Assembly: GCF_024166365.1 (NCBI RefSeq)
Contig: NC_064837.1
Coordinates: 76,689,553-76,753,552, forward strand
From: Elephas maximus indicus
Taxonomy: Eukaryota; Chordata; Mammalia; Proboscidea; Elephantidae
Length of the DNA: 64,000 nucleotides
Reading direction: 5' to 3'
A program made the translations under genes and the position numbers. The notes below the pieces were generated by a model. It was not told the DNA's origin. It worked only from the letters and a program-made list of their open reading frames with translations, and did not search any database. Each line of letters starts with the position of its first letter. The first letter of the stretch is position 1. Positions 46,930-56,168 of the stretch are shown here, in pieces.

Positions 46930-46949
46930 ATTATAGAATGGCTTTAGAT

Positions 46950-47807
46950 AATGTAGATCTTCCTGAAATTTTAAAAGATAATAATTTTCTATTTGGGATA
47001 ACATTTTCTTCTTCACTTCAGATTTTAAATATTTTCTCATTTGGTAAAGATAAGATTCTAATAGCTGGCTCTAGGACAATACTTTGTTGTTGAAACAAAT
47101 GTAAAGTTCTAGGTTTCTCTCAAGACTCTTGTACTTTTAAAGGAAAGATAGAAATTGTAAATAAAAGAAGTTAGTCAAAAGATGATGCATCCAAACTTTA
47201 ATCCAGGCGAGTGGAGAACTCAAAGGCTGTTGGAACGTATAGACTGATGGTCCCTTTTGATAGTGTGAGGTAAACGTGGCAGTCAGCACCCCTTTAACAC
47301 TGTCGGTACTGTGAAGTATCCTTTTAAAAGCTCCCCTGACAAGGCATCTGAACCCAGACAGCGAGCACACACACACATCATTTCATCTACAACCCATCGG
47401 TTAAACAGTAATTCCGCTTCTGAAACAGAGATGTGATTTCTGAAAACTCAGTTCATAATCTGTCCAGTAACCAGTTGTAGAAATAATTTTCAGTGTATCC
47501 TGTAGTCGTCTTGAAGGAAGCTGGAAGCAGCCTCCCCTTACCTTTGGTTCTCCTGCTACGAGGCTCTCCTACTGTGAGAGGGGTCAAGGGTTCCAATAGT
47601 GATGCCACTGTTGGCACTTCCTTACTGTTGTCACGTTTCATTCTAGCAAATCTAGGATGATGTTAGTGTTAACACCAGACACTTTTCTTTAAATTCATGC
47701 ATATAAAGTATTTCAAGGACCGTTTACAGAAGAAAAATGCTTTGGTTAGTACAGTGCCCAAAAGTAGAATACTCTGAAAAAGTATGTTTGGGATTTATTC
47801 ATTTAAG
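46950..47807. other. intergenic sequence after PLAG1, nothing recognised
   Basis: AT-balanced DNA. Another AATAAA-type hexamer at about 47159 could serve as a readthrough poly(A) site. No gene or repeat identified. Confidence 0.5.
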
Positions 47808-48011
47808 GTATCCCGTTGCCATCGAGTCAATTCTGACTCATTGTGACCCCATAGGACAGAGTAGAACTGTTCCCATAGGGGTTTCCAAGGCTGTAAATCT
47901 TTAGGGATGCAGACTGCTACATCTTTCTCCTGTGAAGCGGCCAATGGGCTCAAACCGTGGACCTTTTGGTTAGTAGCTGAGCACTTAACCACTGCACCAC
48001 CAGGGCTCCTT
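47808..48011 (-). mobile_element. AfroSINE, long type
   Basis: Reverse-complement copy with tail 'gccatcgagtcaattctgac', core 'ggacagagtagaactgttcc', long-type middle ('ggctgtaaatctttagggat', 'gcagactgctacatctttc') and head 'aaccactgcaccaccagggc'. Confidence 0.95.
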
Positions 48012-48749
48012 CAATTAAGGTGTAATCCCTTTATTTAGAAAATTAATTAGAAACACAGTTTGCTCATTGTATCCTAGACCTAATGGGGCCAAGAGACTTT
48101 TTCATAGTGTTATCGTTAAATTAGAAGTTCACACTGATGGTTTGCCATAGAGAGGAAAAATTCAGTCTGGCTATAGAAAGCTTGAGTTTTCCTGTCACTT
48201 TTCTTTAATTGAACATTTATCCAACAAACATTTCTTAACCAAAAGGTCACAGCTTTGTGCTAAGCCCTAGGGGTGTTCTAAAGAAATCAATTTCATAGAA
48301 AAGAGGAGTTTGTTTCTGGTCAAGCATGGGAGTGGAGATGGTAGGGTCTCTGTAACTGCACGGGGAAGCCTAAATATTGCGCTGAGCCATATGTGGGAAG
48401 CTACCCTTTTTTATAGGTCAAAAACAGTCAAATATTGGCAATTACAGCCTAAAACAACAAAACACAGAGCGCCTTGATTGCAACTACATTCTGTTCCCCA
48501 AAGAGGTAGTAGTAAAAATCTTTCCACACTGAAGATTTTGACTCTGGGCTTGTTTCAGCTGTCGTTGTTTAGAGGACCCAGTTTTACCCTGAAGGAAGCA
48601 GAAACACCCCTTCAAGGAGCACTGCTATGCAGAGAACATAAATTCCCAGATTCTGACTGCTTTAGAAATGGAAAACCAGCATAGTGCTTAATGGAGATCA
48701 TATCCATTAGGGAAATTTTGGAATCTCTTTCTATACTGTTATCTTTAAA
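48012..48749. other. intergenic sequence, mostly unassigned
   Basis: A diverged old repeat trace occurs at about 48205-48290 ('atccaacaaacatttctta', 'gctaagccctaggggtg'). The rest is unassigned. Confidence 0.4.
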
Positions 48750-48910
48750 AAAAAGACCAAACCCATTGCTGTCGAGTAGATTCCGACTTGTAGCACCCTA
48801 TAGGACAAGCAGAACTGCCCCACAGGGTTTCCAAAGAGCACCTAGTGGATTTGAACTGCCAACCTTTTTTGTTAGCAGCCATAGCTCTTAATCACTGTGC
48901 CACCAGAGTT
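48750..48910 (-). mobile_element. AfroSINE, short type
   Basis: An A-rich end, tail 'cattgctgtcgagtagattc', a core with a three-base loss ('ataggacaagcagaactgcc'), B box side 'ggatttgaactgccaacc', head 'aatcactgtgccaccagag'. Confidence 0.93.
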
Positions 48911-49735
48911 ATCTTTAGCTGCCATTATTACAGATGAAAATGGTTTTCTCCTAATGAACAAGTTTTCTCTTTAAAAAAAATGTAAACAGGTTAACTAACC
49001 TTGCTTTTTACTCAGCAGATGCATACTTGAAATATAGAGTAATGTTTATTATGAATGCACAGTGGAGACTTTTAAATTGAATCCTTTTTTAAATCAGGCA
49101 GGTAGTCTGTTTATACTACTACCTCAGTGAAGGTCCTTGAGAATAAGAGAGATGTACTAGCTCCTCACATAAGACCTGGAAGTTTTTTGTTTTAGGATAT
49201 TAGAATTTTTGGAAAGAGTTTTTCTTCTGGTTTATTCTCTGTTAATCTTTTTTTTTTTTTTTTGAAGACCCTTTCAGAGTGTTGCCAGTGCAGTTGGTAG
49301 TCTCATTGAAATGATGTTGGTAAACAGCTGTTTCTAAAAATGTGTAATTGATCTGTCGGTATTCACACACACCTGAGGACATTTCTTAAGTAGCTCCCTG
49401 TAACCAGATTTTCACGGCCTAGGAGTGTTCATTGCGTAAGTTCCTAACCCAAGTCATGCCCTTAATTTTAGGGTATGTCAGCTTTTCCTGTCTAAGAACA
49501 GCGGCTATAACAAAAAAAACCCTGGGTAAGCATCTTGAAGACCATTTTGTTTTAAGACTTCAGGCAAACGAGGTCTACTCTTCCCAGTTTTCTGAGCTAA
49601 GTTACGTTTTGCAGTAGCAAAGCATTACTTACTGTTTTATTTTCTGTCATAAATTCTTTCATATAATATTTCCATATACATTCCTAAATGCTAGCTTTAT
49701 TGAGGGAGCTTCAGTTTCATTCTAGCCAGGATGTT
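48911..49735. other. intergenic sequence, nothing recognised
   Basis: AT-rich DNA with a T run at about 49250-49263. No gene or repeat supported. Confidence 0.5.
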
Positions 49736-49739
49736 GAAG

Positions 49740-50050
49740 ATTCTCTTTCACTCCTAAGAATGCCCGCTCATTTCCTTCTCTTCCTCATTCTATCATTTTC
49801 ATATGGAGTTACCATTCTGTTTTAACAGACCCTGTGTGTATTCATCGCTTTGCCTTCAGTCATCCTGTTTTCCATCTCTAGAATGCTCTCTTCTCCTTTA
49901 TCATCCCTTCTCCCCATGAATTTACGCCAAAATGTTACCCACCTTCCAGCCCTTTTTAAAATGATCTCCCACCGACAAAGCCTTCTCTGGTCTTACCCAC
50001 TGGAAAATAACTTACCTTCCCTCTGAACATTTATTACAGTTTATTAGGTC
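49740..50050 (-). mobile_element. L2-like LINE fragment
   Basis: The plus strand follows the antisense-L2 layout: 'ctctagaatgctctcttctc', 'gccaaaatgttacccacctt', 'gacaaagccttctctggtct', 'ctgaacatttattacagttt'. Diverged; borders approximate. Confidence 0.5.
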
Positions 50051-50497
50051 TTCTCAGGGAGGGCAAAACCCTGTCCACATAGTTGCATGCACATAGCAGG
50101 TAACATACTTGTTGGGCAAAGTTAGATCCTCCCTAAAAGATTTTCTCAGCCATCTTAATATTTAGGACACATTCTAAAAAGAAATACTCTTTGAAAATTT
50201 AGCCCTAGAAAATTTTGTAAATAATAATTTTGACACTTAGGTTATCGCTGTGTAATCACACTTAACACTTCCATTTTGTTCTGCCCTTCCACATCAAAGT
50301 GAGCAAACTCTACGACTGTATGCTGTTTCTCCTAATAAAATCACTCTGAATGCTTTCACTGCAATTGGCCAACACTAGAGAAACTTTGAGAATTCTATCT
50401 CTTGTAACTTTGCACTTCAAAGTCTCTAACAATGGAGTCTTTAGCTCTGTCGCAAATTTCTAGAAGTTGAGTGAAGATTTAGGTATAGGCACACATG

Positions 50498-50571
50498 AGA
50501 TAGCCATGAGTTGGAATCTGTGGCAACTGACAACAACAGCATCAGTAAAAAAAAAAAAAAAAAAAAAAAGC
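50498..50571 (+). mobile_element. RTE/SINE tail fragment with poly(A)
   Basis: A short piece reading 'gatagccatgagttggaatc' then 'ggcaactgacaacaacag' and a run of about 21 A. It looks like only the 3' tail of an AfroSINE or RTE-type element in the sense direction, probably a heavily 5'-truncated insertion. Confidence 0.6.
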
Positions 50572-50587
50572 ATCAGTAGGTAGAGTA

Positions 50588-50722
50588 AAAACCTATTGCC
50601 ATCGAGTCAATTCTGGCTCACAGCACCCTATAGGACAGAGTAGAAGTGCCCCATAGGGTTTCCAAGGGTCGGCTGGTGAATCTGAAGTGCTGACCTTTTC
50701 ATTAGCAGCTTAAACACTACAT
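50588..50722 (-). mobile_element. AfroSINE, short type, degraded head
   Basis: Tail 'cctattgccatcgagtcaat', core 'aggacagagtagaagtgccc', B box side changed to 'gaatctgaagtgctgacc', with only a remnant of the head. Confidence 0.9.
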
Positions 50723-50729
50723 TGGTCTC

Positions 50730-51165
50730 CTTAGATCTTATTTAAATTGTAATTTGCCTTTTCTCCTAAGCTATTGGGTGAGTGAATAAAAAGCCAGTTA
50801 AGGGAACCCTTTTGTTTGCTTTTCTACGCTCCCAAGGAAAACTAATTCATCCTTAAAAAAATCTAAATTTAAAACAAATAATCCTCTGAAATTATCCTCC
50901 ATTTTTACCAAAGAGTCCCAGGAAGTTAGGGCTGCTGTCCAAGGACACACAGCTAAGACAGGAGATCAGGCCTCCTGAGACAATCCTTGACTCTTTCTAT
51001 GACCAAGTGTCTAAGTTTTCCCACCGGAGCTAACTCTGTTTGAAGGGAGAGGCATAATTTAACATGCCTGGCTGCAAACAGAAATATCTTTAAGAAGTCT
51101 CATGTTTTACCTTAAAATTTCAAATTCTGGGAAGGTAACAAGAAGCATATGTCTTTGCTTCCTTT
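50730..51165. other. intergenic sequence, nothing definite
   Basis: The segment 'aaggacacacagctaagaca' near 50940 hints at a MIR remnant, too short to assign. Confidence 0.35.
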
Positions 51166-51169
51166 GCTA

Positions 51170-51265
51170 GTACGATTACTAACCCCATTTTGTAGATGAA
51201 GGAACTAAGGCCTAGGGAGATTGTGACTTGCTAGGAAGTGACAAGGCTTAACCACAGGGCATTTA
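51170..51265 (+). mobile_element. MIR fragment
   Basis: 'aaccccattttgtagatgaa' then 'ggaactaaggcctagggaga' then 'gtgacttgctaggaagtgac' follows the MIR 3' half in order. Confidence 0.65.
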
Positions 51266-51269
51266 TCTC

Positions 51270-52376
51270 CAGGGCCTATGCTCTTTACCTCTAAAGGAGA
51301 GCCAATATCCAGGCTTTCCAGAAGGAGTGAAGGGAAGTAGGGGTTAGGAGGTGTGGAGACAACACTCCCAAAATAATGAAAATTTTTCCTGAGCTGAAGA
51401 TCCAAGACCTGAGATCACAAAGAGTCCAACACTATATTAAAGAAAAAAAAAAAATCAACACCTGTTGGACAGCCTCAACAATGAGCATGTTATGAACATT
51501 TTCACACCAAGCAACCTAACAGCAAAATATATGAAATGATAACTTATATATACAAGAAGAAATCGGTTAAGCCACAATCTTGGTAAAGAAACTTGGTGGA
51601 ATTAATGAGGATACAGGAAAAAACATATGGGCCCTAGATACCTACAACTTGAAAGAGAATCAGACCTGACATCAGACTTCCCTCAAACACTGATAGAAGC
51701 CAGTGCAGCCATATCCTACCAGATCGTCAAATATTCAAGCAAAAGATGATTTCTGACCAGTAAGGATTCAGAAAGTTACCTATATACTCTTTTCACTTAA
51801 AAAGTTACAAGTAACCCAGACAAGCAAAAATTCAAGCAATACAGAGATCTCAAGAAAGAGGAAGATAAGGAAGTGAACAGTGATGCTGGTAACACTTGGT
51901 TAAATCTAAATTATTGATAATTTGCTAGTGAATATGGATTTTTTTTAAAGATATGAATCTTAATGTAATACAGATGTTCTCGAATAGATCTTTGGTAATC
52001 ATGAAATTGGCTAGCGCTTGCTATCAATTTCTGATCACACATGAAAACAAAGGAGAAAAAGATCTCTCTGTAAAGTCCTTGGAGACTTACACATGAAACC
52101 ACATAACAAGGTGCTATGGGGTACAAGTTGGAAAATTGAGTTTGGTTGGGGAGCAATTGAGAGCAAAAACATCCCTGAAGAAGCTCAGTTTTTTAAAGAA
52201 ACCTGAAGAGACCCCCAAATTCTTGATTTTAGTCCAGAAGAAAAAGAAGGGGAGACAATACTGGCTATTTTTCAAGCATCAAGACTAAACTGCAGGGTTG
52301 GAACTCAAAACAGCAGCTCAGATTTGAGGGTTTGGATTTGGTGCAGGTATCACTTGCGCCCTGCCCAGGTACGACT
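51270..52376. other. intergenic sequence, possibly old LINE-derived, unassigned
   Basis: A-rich, coding-strand-like texture over 51420-52360 ('agacaagcaaaaattcaagc', 'agagatctcaagaaagagga') recalls old L1/HAL1 material on the plus strand, but no motif allows assignment. Confidence 0.3.
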
Positions 52377-52386
52377 CCCTGACAAA

Positions 52387-52548
52387 CCCCCAAAACCCAC
52401 TGCCATTGAGTCGATTCCGACTCATAGCGACCCTATAGAACAGAGTAGAACTGCCCCATAGAGTTTCCAAGGAGCCCCTGGCGGATTCGAACTGCTGACC
52501 TCTTGGTTAGCAGCCGTAGCATTTAACCACTACGCCACCAGGGTTTCC
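52387..52548 (-). mobile_element. AfroSINE, short type, with target site duplication
   Basis: A nearly consensus reverse-complement copy (tail 'ccattgagtcgattccgact', head 'aaccactacgccaccagggt'). The 10-base sequence ccctgacaaa precedes it (52377-52386) and recurs right after it (52549-52558), a direct target site duplication. It is one of the youngest-looking copies here. Confidence 0.97.
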
Positions 52549-52564
52549 CCCTGACAAAAAAAGG

Positions 52565-52690
52565 TAGCCATTAATTCATTCTACAAACAATTACTGGGCA
52601 TCTGCCCTGAACCAGTCATTGTTGCAAGGGCTGGGGACCTGGCATTGAGCAAGACAAAGTTCCTGTTCTCATGAAGCTTGCATTCTGTTG
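52565..52690 (+). mobile_element. ancient mammalian-wide repeat fragment
   Basis: 'ttcattctacaaacaattac', 'ttgttgcaagggctggggac', 'catgaagcttgcattctgtt': the same old family as at 21535-21645, more diverged. Confidence 0.45.
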
Positions 52691-53330
52691 GAGTTCACAA
52701 GGAGTGAAAGTGAGCAGGTTCCCTATTCCTGGTCAGAATGCTCCCAGACATACTCAGGATTCCTGCTAAGAAATTACGCCTCCTTGTTTGCTTCCAGTAT
52801 GTGGGGTTTGGTCTTAAAAGTGGAAGCTGTGCCCACCCAGCCACACACCAGTCCCCACCGATTGCCCCACAACCCCATCGGGAGCATGCACACCCTAGTC
52901 AGAGCTGGCTACCTTGAGAGGCTGTGGTTGTGGAGAGATTACACTCGAGAGGAAAACTGGGGAGTGAGTTGGAAAGGGAGCTATGCCCTTCCCCCACTTC
53001 TCCATCTCCCACCCTGCCTATCTCCCTCCCATCCCCACTGCCCAGATCCCCACCCCCTAACGAAATGTTCCATAGGGGACTGGGTTCCAAATTCCTGAGC
53101 TGATTGTGCAAGTATAATTTAGAGAGACCAGGGATGATGGGGCAAGCACGGCCAAGCCCAGGGTCAGGAATGTCAGGAGCAAGGAAAGAAAGCGATGGAA
53201 AATCAAATAGAGCCCATGGGAATCAGTAACCCATGAATGTAGAATATATATATTTTTTGAAACTTTCAAAGACATAAAAATTGATTACGTATTGGATCAC
53301 GGAAAACAATAAATTTCCCCCAAAAGTAGT
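52691..53330. other. intergenic sequence, nothing recognised
   Basis: Mixed-composition DNA. The 136-codon plus-strand frame here lacks any recognisable domain and any splice or promoter context. Confidence 0.45.
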
Positions 53331-53334
53331 ATGG

Positions 53335-54158
53335 TAGTTCAAAAAAAGGGTAGAATTTTGAATTTCCCAAATCCTCTTAAATTTTGATCAATATTGCCAG
53401 ATTGCTCTCCACAATAGTAGCACCAATTTACATGTATTTACTTTTTTCTAATTGTTGGTGAAGTTGAGCGTTTTTGTATGTTTTTATTCTCTAAACTGAT
53501 GCTTCTGCGTGCTTATTTTTCCAGACGGATGTTAACTGCCATGTTGTCCCTTCCATCATTACTGTTGTTAGGTGCCGTCCCGTTAATTCCGACTCAGAAC
53601 AACCCCCTGTGACAGAGTGGAGCTGCCCCACAGGTTTTCCTGGCTCTTATCTTCCCAGAAGCAGAACGCCAGATCTGTAGGGCCGCAAGGTGGGCTCAAA
53701 GCACTAACCTTTCTGATCTTGAAATATCCAGGAGATTTTGGGGCATAGAAAGGAATGTGTATTACTATTTGTGTAAGTTCTCAGCTAAATACATTAAATT
53801 TATAAATATATTAAACAAAATTTTCTAAATACTTAAACATTACTAACACAACTTATACATCAAAACCTATTAGTTGTGTATAATACATTAAGCATTGATT
53901 ACATATTTAATTGAATTTGCTTAAACATGTAGTGAGAGCACTGTAATGGGCAATCATTCCGTTTGCAGTTCTTGACCACTGCAAAAATGCTTCAGTGAGC
54001 ATCCACAGTCGTGACAGGAGTTCCTTTTAATTGATCCATGGGATAGAGTCTCAGAAATGGAATTACTGGGTTGAGGGGTATTTGAATTTTTAATTTTAAA
54101 GGAGGTTGCTAGATCGTTTTCCAAAAAGGCTGTAACACATCACGTCTGAAATACTTTA
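53335..54158 (-). mobile_element. old L1 3'-region fragments, interrupted by AfroSINE
   Basis: The plus strand shows typical antisense L1M 3' phrases: 'gatcaatattgccagattgc', 'ccacaatagtagcaccaatt', and after the SINE 'agtctcagaaatggaattac' and 'tgctagatcgttttccaaaa'. Order and borders are uncertain. Confidence 0.5.
53564..53717 (-). mobile_element. AfroSINE, longer variant, diverged
   Basis: Tail 'gttaggtgccgtcccgttaa', core 'tgacagagtggagctgcccc', longer-variant middle 'cagaagcagaacgccagatc', B box side 'ggtgggctcaaagcacta'. Confidence 0.8.
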
Positions 54159-54172
54159 CATCTCCTATAAAA

Positions 54173-54384
54173 CCAAAACAAAACGAACCCACTGCTGTTG
54201 AGTCATTCCAATTCATAGCGACCCTATAGGACAGAGTAGAACACCCCGTAGGGTTCCCAAGGCTGTAAATCTTTTCAGAAGCAGACTGCCACATCTTTCT
54301 CCTCCAGAGCGAATGGTGGGTTCCAACCCTGGAACTTTTGGTTAGCAGCCGGGCTCTTTAACCATTGCCCCACCAGGACTCCTC
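54173..54384 (-). mobile_element. AfroSINE, long type, with perfect target site duplication
   Basis: A reverse-complement long-type copy with tail 'cccactgctgttgagtcatt', middle 'ggctgtaaatcttttcagaa' and 'gactgccacatctttctcct', head 'ttgccccaccaggactcct'. The 14-base catctcctataaaa lies on both sides (54159-54172 and 54385-54398), a perfect target duplication. Confidence 0.97.
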
Positions 54385-54479
54385 CATCTCCTATAAAAAA
54401 AAATAGCAATACGTTAAAAAAAAAAAAATTATAATGCACTTCACAAATAATTTCTCTACTATACAGAAAGAAATCTTAC

Positions 54480-54714
54480 AAATTGACCAAAAACAAACGC
54501 CTAGTGAAAAAAAATGAGCAAAGGATAGATAAGTAGGCAATTCACAGAAGAGAAAATCCAAATGGCCGCCAAATGTATGAAAAGATGCTCACATTTTTAC
54601 TGATGAGTTAGGGAAATGCAAATTAAAGTAGCAATTGAAATATCTCCTCAGACAAGCAAAAACTTAAAAATGTAATACCTGTTACTCGCTGGTGGGTAAC
54701 CCCGCACAGTAAGT
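54480..54714 (+). mobile_element. L1 fragment (ORF2 3' region), sense
   Basis: Matches the L1 stretch that normally reads 'AKDxNRxFxxED...': 'aatgagcaaaggatagataa', 'acagaagagaaaatccaaat', 'gaaaagatgctcacattttt', 'agggaaatgcaaattaaag', and stops abruptly at 'tcgctggtggg'. The GC-rich block starts right after. Confidence 0.8.
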
Positions 54715-55345
54715 GTAACGGAGCTCACCCGCGGGCAGTGTCTGGATGAGGAGCTGCGGCCGGCCGGCGGCCTGAGCCACCATTCCCAGGTGGCTGCGCC
54801 GGGACCCGCCTCGTTAGGGGACTTGGGCCAGGGCGCCCCGCGCAGGGTCCTGTCCCATCATCCCCCGAAGCCTCAGGGACAGGGGCCGGGGCTGGACGGG
54901 CCAGCTCCCGGTGCGCCCCCCGCCCCCTGCGGACCCTTGTCCTCCACTGCAACCTGCGTCCCCGCCTGCCCCCCAATGCCCTCGCGGGTGGGCAGACGCG
55001 GAGGTCCGGGTGTGCAGCATCTGCGCCTCCTACCCCGACTGCGGGCGAGCGACCACCTCCTCCGCCGGGGCTTAAGGCTCGCTCGGCTCGCGCCCCCGCC
55101 GCCTGTGCCCACAAGCGCTGGTCACCGTCGAGGCCGCTGCTGCCCTGGGCGGGCGCAGATCTCGGCTCCCCCTGGGTTGCGGGACCCCGAGCTGCGGCTC
55201 CGGGACGGACTTGGCCCGCGAGGGTCTGCAGCGCAAAGGTGAGCGGCCCTGGCTCAACTCCCGGCCCGCGTCGGCGTGGCGCCTACACCAGCCAGCCTGT
55301 GCAGAAGCCCCCTCGGAGCAGAACCGACGCTAGTGTTTATTACAT
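54715..55345. other. isolated GC- and CpG-rich block of unknown origin
   Basis: About 630 bp of very GC-rich, CpG-rich DNA stands alone between L1 fragments, with AT-rich DNA on both sides. Composition resembles a promoter CpG island or first exon: a plausible plus-strand donor (GCGCAAAG followed by GTGAGCGG) occurs at about 55238. Open frames cover it on both strands (about 150 codons plus, 129 codons minus), as expected by chance in such DNA. One plus-strand frame contains a Cys-rich stretch VCSICASYPDCG near 55010-55045. I do not recognise any gene. It could be a genuine intergenic CpG island, a duplicated promoter fragment or a captured segment. Confidence 0.7.
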
Positions 55346-55943
55346 TTGAAAATTACATTTACTTCTCTCTTTTGCTTACAATTTTTATTAGGACTGCCTG
55401 TTGACTTTTAGCAAATGCCTTTTCAGCCTCTGTTGATGTGTGTATATGAGTTTATTGATCCAATATGTTAGGCTGATCAGTTTCCTTATACTGAGACACC
55501 TTTGTATTCCTGCTTATCGTTGATACCTTGCTGGATTCTATTTGCAAATGTTTGGTTTGCAACTTTTGACTCTATATGTGAGATCGGCACATAGCAGTGG
55601 CGTCACTAGGGTTGGCGTCACTCGGGTTGGCGTCACTCATGTGTTAACATCCCCCCCTCCATGGATCTCCTTGGGTACCAGACCGTACAGAATCCTTAGA
55701 ATGTTTTTTGTACTAATGTTACTTGTAAGTCGTAATTCCCTTATATCACTCCTTTTCCTTTAGTTAGCACTTCATTCTCAAAAAAGTTATGGATACAGGT
55801 TCACAAATAATTACCACAATATTGACAAAATCACTGGCAGCAACGAAAACAACAGTGAGTGCTTGTAGCATGTGCAGAGGAAACCCCAAGATTTGAAGCT
55901 CATTGTAATTGGGTAATAATGACAGCTCTGACCAGAGTGCGTT

Positions 55944-56064
55944 AAAAAAACCAAACTCAGTAGCGACCCTATAGGACAGGGTAGGACTGCTCCATAGGGT
56001 TTCCAACCTGCGGCTGGTGGATTCAAACTGCTGACGTTTTGGCTAGCAACCAAGCTCTTAACCA
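55944..56064 (-). mobile_element. AfroSINE, 5' and 3' shortened
   Basis: An A-rich end 'aaaaaaaccaaactcag', then 'agcgaccctataggacaggg', 'ctccatagggtttccaac', 'ggattcaaactgctgacg', with the head ending at 'aagctcttaaccaag'. Lies inside the hAT-like element. Confidence 0.9.
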
Positions 56065-56103
56065 AGATTCAAAAGGCCAACTAGCATAGAGTTTTAGCCA
56101 GGT

Positions 56104-56168
56104 AGGCAGTTCTACTCTGTCCTATAGGGTCACTATGAGTCAGAATCGATTTGAGGGCAACAGGTTTA
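56104..56168 (+). mobile_element. AfroSINE tail fragment, opposite orientation
   Basis: Only the 3' part is present: 'ggcagttctactctgtccta', 'agggtcactatgagtcagaa', 'tcgatttgagggcaacagg'. Also inside the hAT-like element, 40 bases from the antisense copy. Confidence 0.85.

Larger units (their letters stand above)
2190..46945 (+). other. PLAG1: PLAG1 transcription unit (five exons)
   Basis: The unit runs from the CpG island to a poly(A) signal at 46924. Exon boundaries are 2363 (end of exon 1), 28101-28196, 36710-36808, 39408-39766 and 40315 to about 46945. Introns are about 25.7 kb, 8.5 kb, 2.6 kb and 548 bp, all GT-AG. Coding sequence begins in exon 4, as in other mammals, and ends in exon 5. 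The three upstream exons are noncoding. PLAG1 is a zinc-finger activator of growth genes such as IGF2 and is activated in salivary pleomorphic adenoma by promoter swapping, one known partner being CHCHD7 next door. Exons 4 and 5 are certain from the protein; exons 2 and 3 rest on splice sites and position. Confidence 0.93.
41573..46945 (+). other. PLAG1: PLAG1 3' UTR
   Basis: About 5.4 kb of AT-rich sequence from the stop codon to a poly(A) signal, matching the very long 3' UTR of mammalian PLAG1. It contains no SINE or LINE but does hold several simple repeats, a GT/AC stem-loop and at least two TGAATGT matches to the miR-181 seed (45106-45112 and 45999-46005). Many ATTTA pentamers are present. 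Short frames within it have no domains. Confidence 0.88.

Noticed and set aside
54725..55242. Novel protein genes from the 129- and 150-codon frames in the GC-rich block
   Set aside because: The frames overlap on opposite strands and are what GC-rich DNA gives by chance. The Cys-rich stretch lies in a third frame with a nearby stop. The block is reported as unexplained DNA, without a gene call.
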